Position numbers and translations under genes: made by a program. Under the pieces are notes generated by a model that saw nothing but the letters and a program-made list of their open reading frames with translations, was not told the DNA's origin and did not search any database. From positions 122,008-186,007 of the forward strand of contig CAIVKC010000024.1 of the NCBI GenBank assembly GCA_903906365.1: DNA of 64,000 bases, read 5' to 3'. How positions within the stretch are numbered: position 1 is the stretch's first letter; the number at the start of each line of letters is the position of its first letter. Shown here piece by piece: positions 62,808 to 64,000 of this stretch. The DNA comes from an uncultured Bacteroidota bacterium (GTDB taxonomy: Bacteria; Bacteroidota; Bacteroidia; Chitinophagales; Chitinophagaceae).

Positions 62808-63827
62808 ATGTATAATCGATACTTTTACAGGACATTGACCTCTTTAGTTACGGCATTGATTTTTATCGGGCCATTGACCTTGCATTCGCAAAATTGTGAA
62901 AAAGTGAGGCTTGCCGATTTCCCCCCAAGCGATCTTCCTTCAAAATTTGACACTTCCGGCGCAGAACAAGAAAAATGGAAGAATTGGGGAGCTTATAAAT
63001 TTTATTATGGCATAGGAGTTCCTGTTGATTATGTAAAAGCCCGTCATCTGGCCTTTTTTGAAATGGCCCTTAATAGGGAAGAGGATGATCCATTCGCCGG
63101 AGCCTCCATTTTGATGATGCTATATGCGAATGGATTCGGAGTAAAGCGCGATCTGAATCTCAGTATTCGGTTGGCTTGCGCCAACGTGGGGTTTGCCGAA
63201 GCTGAAATAGAGGGGCGTGTCGAACACTTAAAGAAATTAAGTTCAGGGGAGTTCAAAGAGGTATTTGATCTATGTGATGATATTACCAGCGGATATATGA
63301 TGGGTTTTTGTGCAGGCGTGCATTCGGAAATGGATAGTATAAGAAGACAGAAGACAATCGATTCCGTGATGAAAGGCTGGCCGAAAAAAGACAGTGAGGC
63401 TTACGCGACCCTTCGCAAAGCTGCCTCTGATTACTTTAAAGAAAGAGTGTTCTCGGAAGTGGATATGTCGGGAACGGCGCGGGCTGCTGAGGAGGTAGGT
63501 GAACAGGAGACCCTGGAAGAATCCTTTAAAGAAAAAATTGTAACCGCCGACAAATGCGGCTTTACTCTATACAAGGACGGTCAGTTGAATGATGCAGATA
63601 AAGAGCTCAATAACGTCTATAGTAAAGTAATGAACGCAAAAGATCCGATATGGGGGACTGTGACAAAACAGCGCATCCGGGCCACGCAAAGAGCATGGCT
63701 TAGATATAGGGATGCCTGGGTAATATTTGGCGCAGTCCGATGTCCAGAAGTAACCGCATCATCTTTAAAAACTTTGCTGACAAAAGAAAGGACCCTCCAG
63801 TTGGGAGAATTCATCGATCAAAAATAA
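62808..63827 (+). CDS. Secreted Sel1-like / LprI-domain protein
   Basis: A 339-residue exported protein starting at the ATG at 62808 (MYNRYFYRTLT...), with a signal peptide ending TLHSQ. The region about 45-145 has Sel1-like helical pairs (KFYYGIGVPVDYVKARHLAFF, MLYANGFGVKRDLNLSIRLAC). The C-terminal 90 residues carry a DUF1311/lysozyme-inhibitor-LprI domain (DADKELNNVYSKVM, IRATQRAWLRYRDAW). The combination is known in proteobacteria and is less usual here. The gene is AT-rich and stands between direct repeats beside a tRNA, so it may have been acquired. Confidence 0.85.
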   Translation: MYNRYFYRTLTSLVTALIFIGPLTLHSQNCEKVRLADFPPSDLPSKFDTSGAEQEKWKNWGAYKFYYGIGVPVDYVKARHLAFFEMALNREEDDPFAGASILMMLYANGFGVKRDLNLSIRLACANVGFAEAEIEGRVEHLKKLSSGEFKEVFDLCDDITSGYMMGFCAGVHSEMDSIRRQKTIDSVMKGWPKKDSEAYATLRKAASDYFKERVFSEVDMSGTARAAEEVGEQETLEESFKEKIVTADKCGFTLYKDGQLNDADKELNNVYSKVMNAKDPIWGTVTKQRIRATQRAWLRYRDAWVIFGAVRCPEVTASSLKTLLTKERTLQLGEFIDQK

Positions 63828-63864
63828 GTCTGCACATCAGCTATTATTATACATTGACTCTTCT

Positions 63865-63881
63865 GGAATCGAACACTTATT
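63865..63881 (+). repeat. Short direct repeat, right copy
   Basis: GGAATCGAACACTTATT, 16 of 17 bases identical to the left copy at 62490-62506. GGAATCGAAC is also the complement of a typical tRNA T-loop, but no complete tRNA fold can be made around it. Confidence 0.5.
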
Positions 63882-63920
63882 GGTCTGGAATTTAATAGCT
63901 TAAATGAAATTACAAATAAT

Positions 63921-63965
63921 CACCAAAACTGAAACCCGCTCTGAGAGCGGGTTTCAGTTTTGGTG
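63921..63965 (-). terminator. Perfect 22-bp palindrome, terminator of the tRNA gene
   Basis: Arms CACCAAAACTGAAACCCGCTCT and its exact complement are separated by one base. On the minus strand the hairpin begins at the CACCA end of the tRNA and ends with a GTTTCAGTTTTGGTG stretch. It probably terminates the tRNA transcript. Confidence 0.8.
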
Positions 63966-64000
63966 CCCGGAACAGGAATTGAACCTGCACTACCTTGCGA
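63961..64000 (-). tRNA. tRNA 3' part, probably tRNA-Leu, cut by the right edge
   Basis: The minus strand ends in GTTCAATTC (T-loop), a T-stem GCAGG/CCTGT, the acceptor strand TCCGGGC, discriminator A and an encoded CCA. The bases before the T-arm (TCGCAAGGTAGT) look like a long variable arm, as in class II tRNAs, and the acceptor implies a 5' end GCCCGGA, common for tRNA-Leu. The anticodon lies outside the window, so the identity is a guess. Confidence 0.8.

Noticed and set aside
63840..63900. Second tRNA suggested by the T-loop-like GGAATCGAAC
   Set aside because: No paired T-stem, acceptor or anticodon arm can be built around it.
1..64000. Defence system, prophage or insertion sequence
   Set aside because: I looked for nucleases, transposases, integrases, reverse transcriptases and phage structural genes in all frames and found none.

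Overview
The window looks like chromosomal DNA of a Bacteroidota bacterium, probably of the Chitinophagaceae. The evidence is a gliding-motility-type (type B) C-terminal sorting domain for the type IX secretion system, a Nudix-type arabinose regulator, a propeller/Y_Y_Y/LytS-like sensor kinase, several lipoproteins, a DUF6934 relic, and -7 boxes of the Bacteroidota form TAnnTTTG with almost no Shine-Dalgarno sequences. I see no prophage, insertion sequence, CRISPR array or rRNA. One tRNA, probably tRNA-Leu, is cut by the right edge.

Layout. 1-6.1 kb (minus strand): a CzcCBA-type heavy-metal efflux operon (pump truncated by the left edge), followed by a histidine kinase/OmpR-type regulator pair. 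Both transcription units carry the same 11-bp-period TTAAC direct repeat about 66 bp before their start codons. 6.3-9.7 kb: two tiny secreted proteins (one a histidine-rich peptide) and Lon protease. 9.7-16.2 kb (minus): a compact seven-gene run of a lipoprotein, a UbiA-like protein, an M42 peptidase, a 56-residue membrane protein, a methyltransferase, a membrane sulfatase-like protein and biotin synthase. 16.3-23.7 kb: a LuxE-like protein, an oxidoreductase, an SRPBCC protein, a secreted hydrolase and a 1,125-residue type IX cargo protein.

23.9-35 kb is an L-arabinose utilisation cluster. It holds a non-catalytic Nudix-type AraR, a sodium/sugar symporter, AraA, AraD and AraB on the minus strand, with a divergent secreted GH51 arabinofuranosidase, an aldose-1-epimerase lipoprotein and an aldo/keto reductase on the plus strand. 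Arabinan fragments would be cut outside the cytoplasm, the sugar mutarotated and imported with sodium, then converted to xylulose 5-phosphate. A TGACA-N5-TGTCA palindrome at the araB start is the best operator candidate. No SusC/SusD pair is present.

35-54.5 kb: a second aldo/keto reductase, an enlarged signal peptidase I, a proteasome-fold lipoprotein without the N-terminal threonine, a HAD phosphatase, a histidine kinase / single-domain REC / REC-adenylyl-cyclase operon, an HD-YitT membrane fusion, a Crp/Fnr regulator and a LytTR/LytS-type pair. 54.7-64 kb: a papain-like lipoprotein, a DUF3857/transglutaminase gene broken by three frameshifts, small accessory enzymes, a DUF6934 pseudogene and a Sel1/LprI-like protein flanked by a short repeat next to the tRNA. 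This right end looks like decayed or recently rearranged DNA.

No known defence or mobile system is present. The most interesting leads are the paired repeat sites of the metal-efflux regulator, the HD-YitT fusion, the degenerate proteasome-like lipoprotein, the unannotated 56-residue membrane protein and a structured intergenic region at 44.34-44.46 kb.
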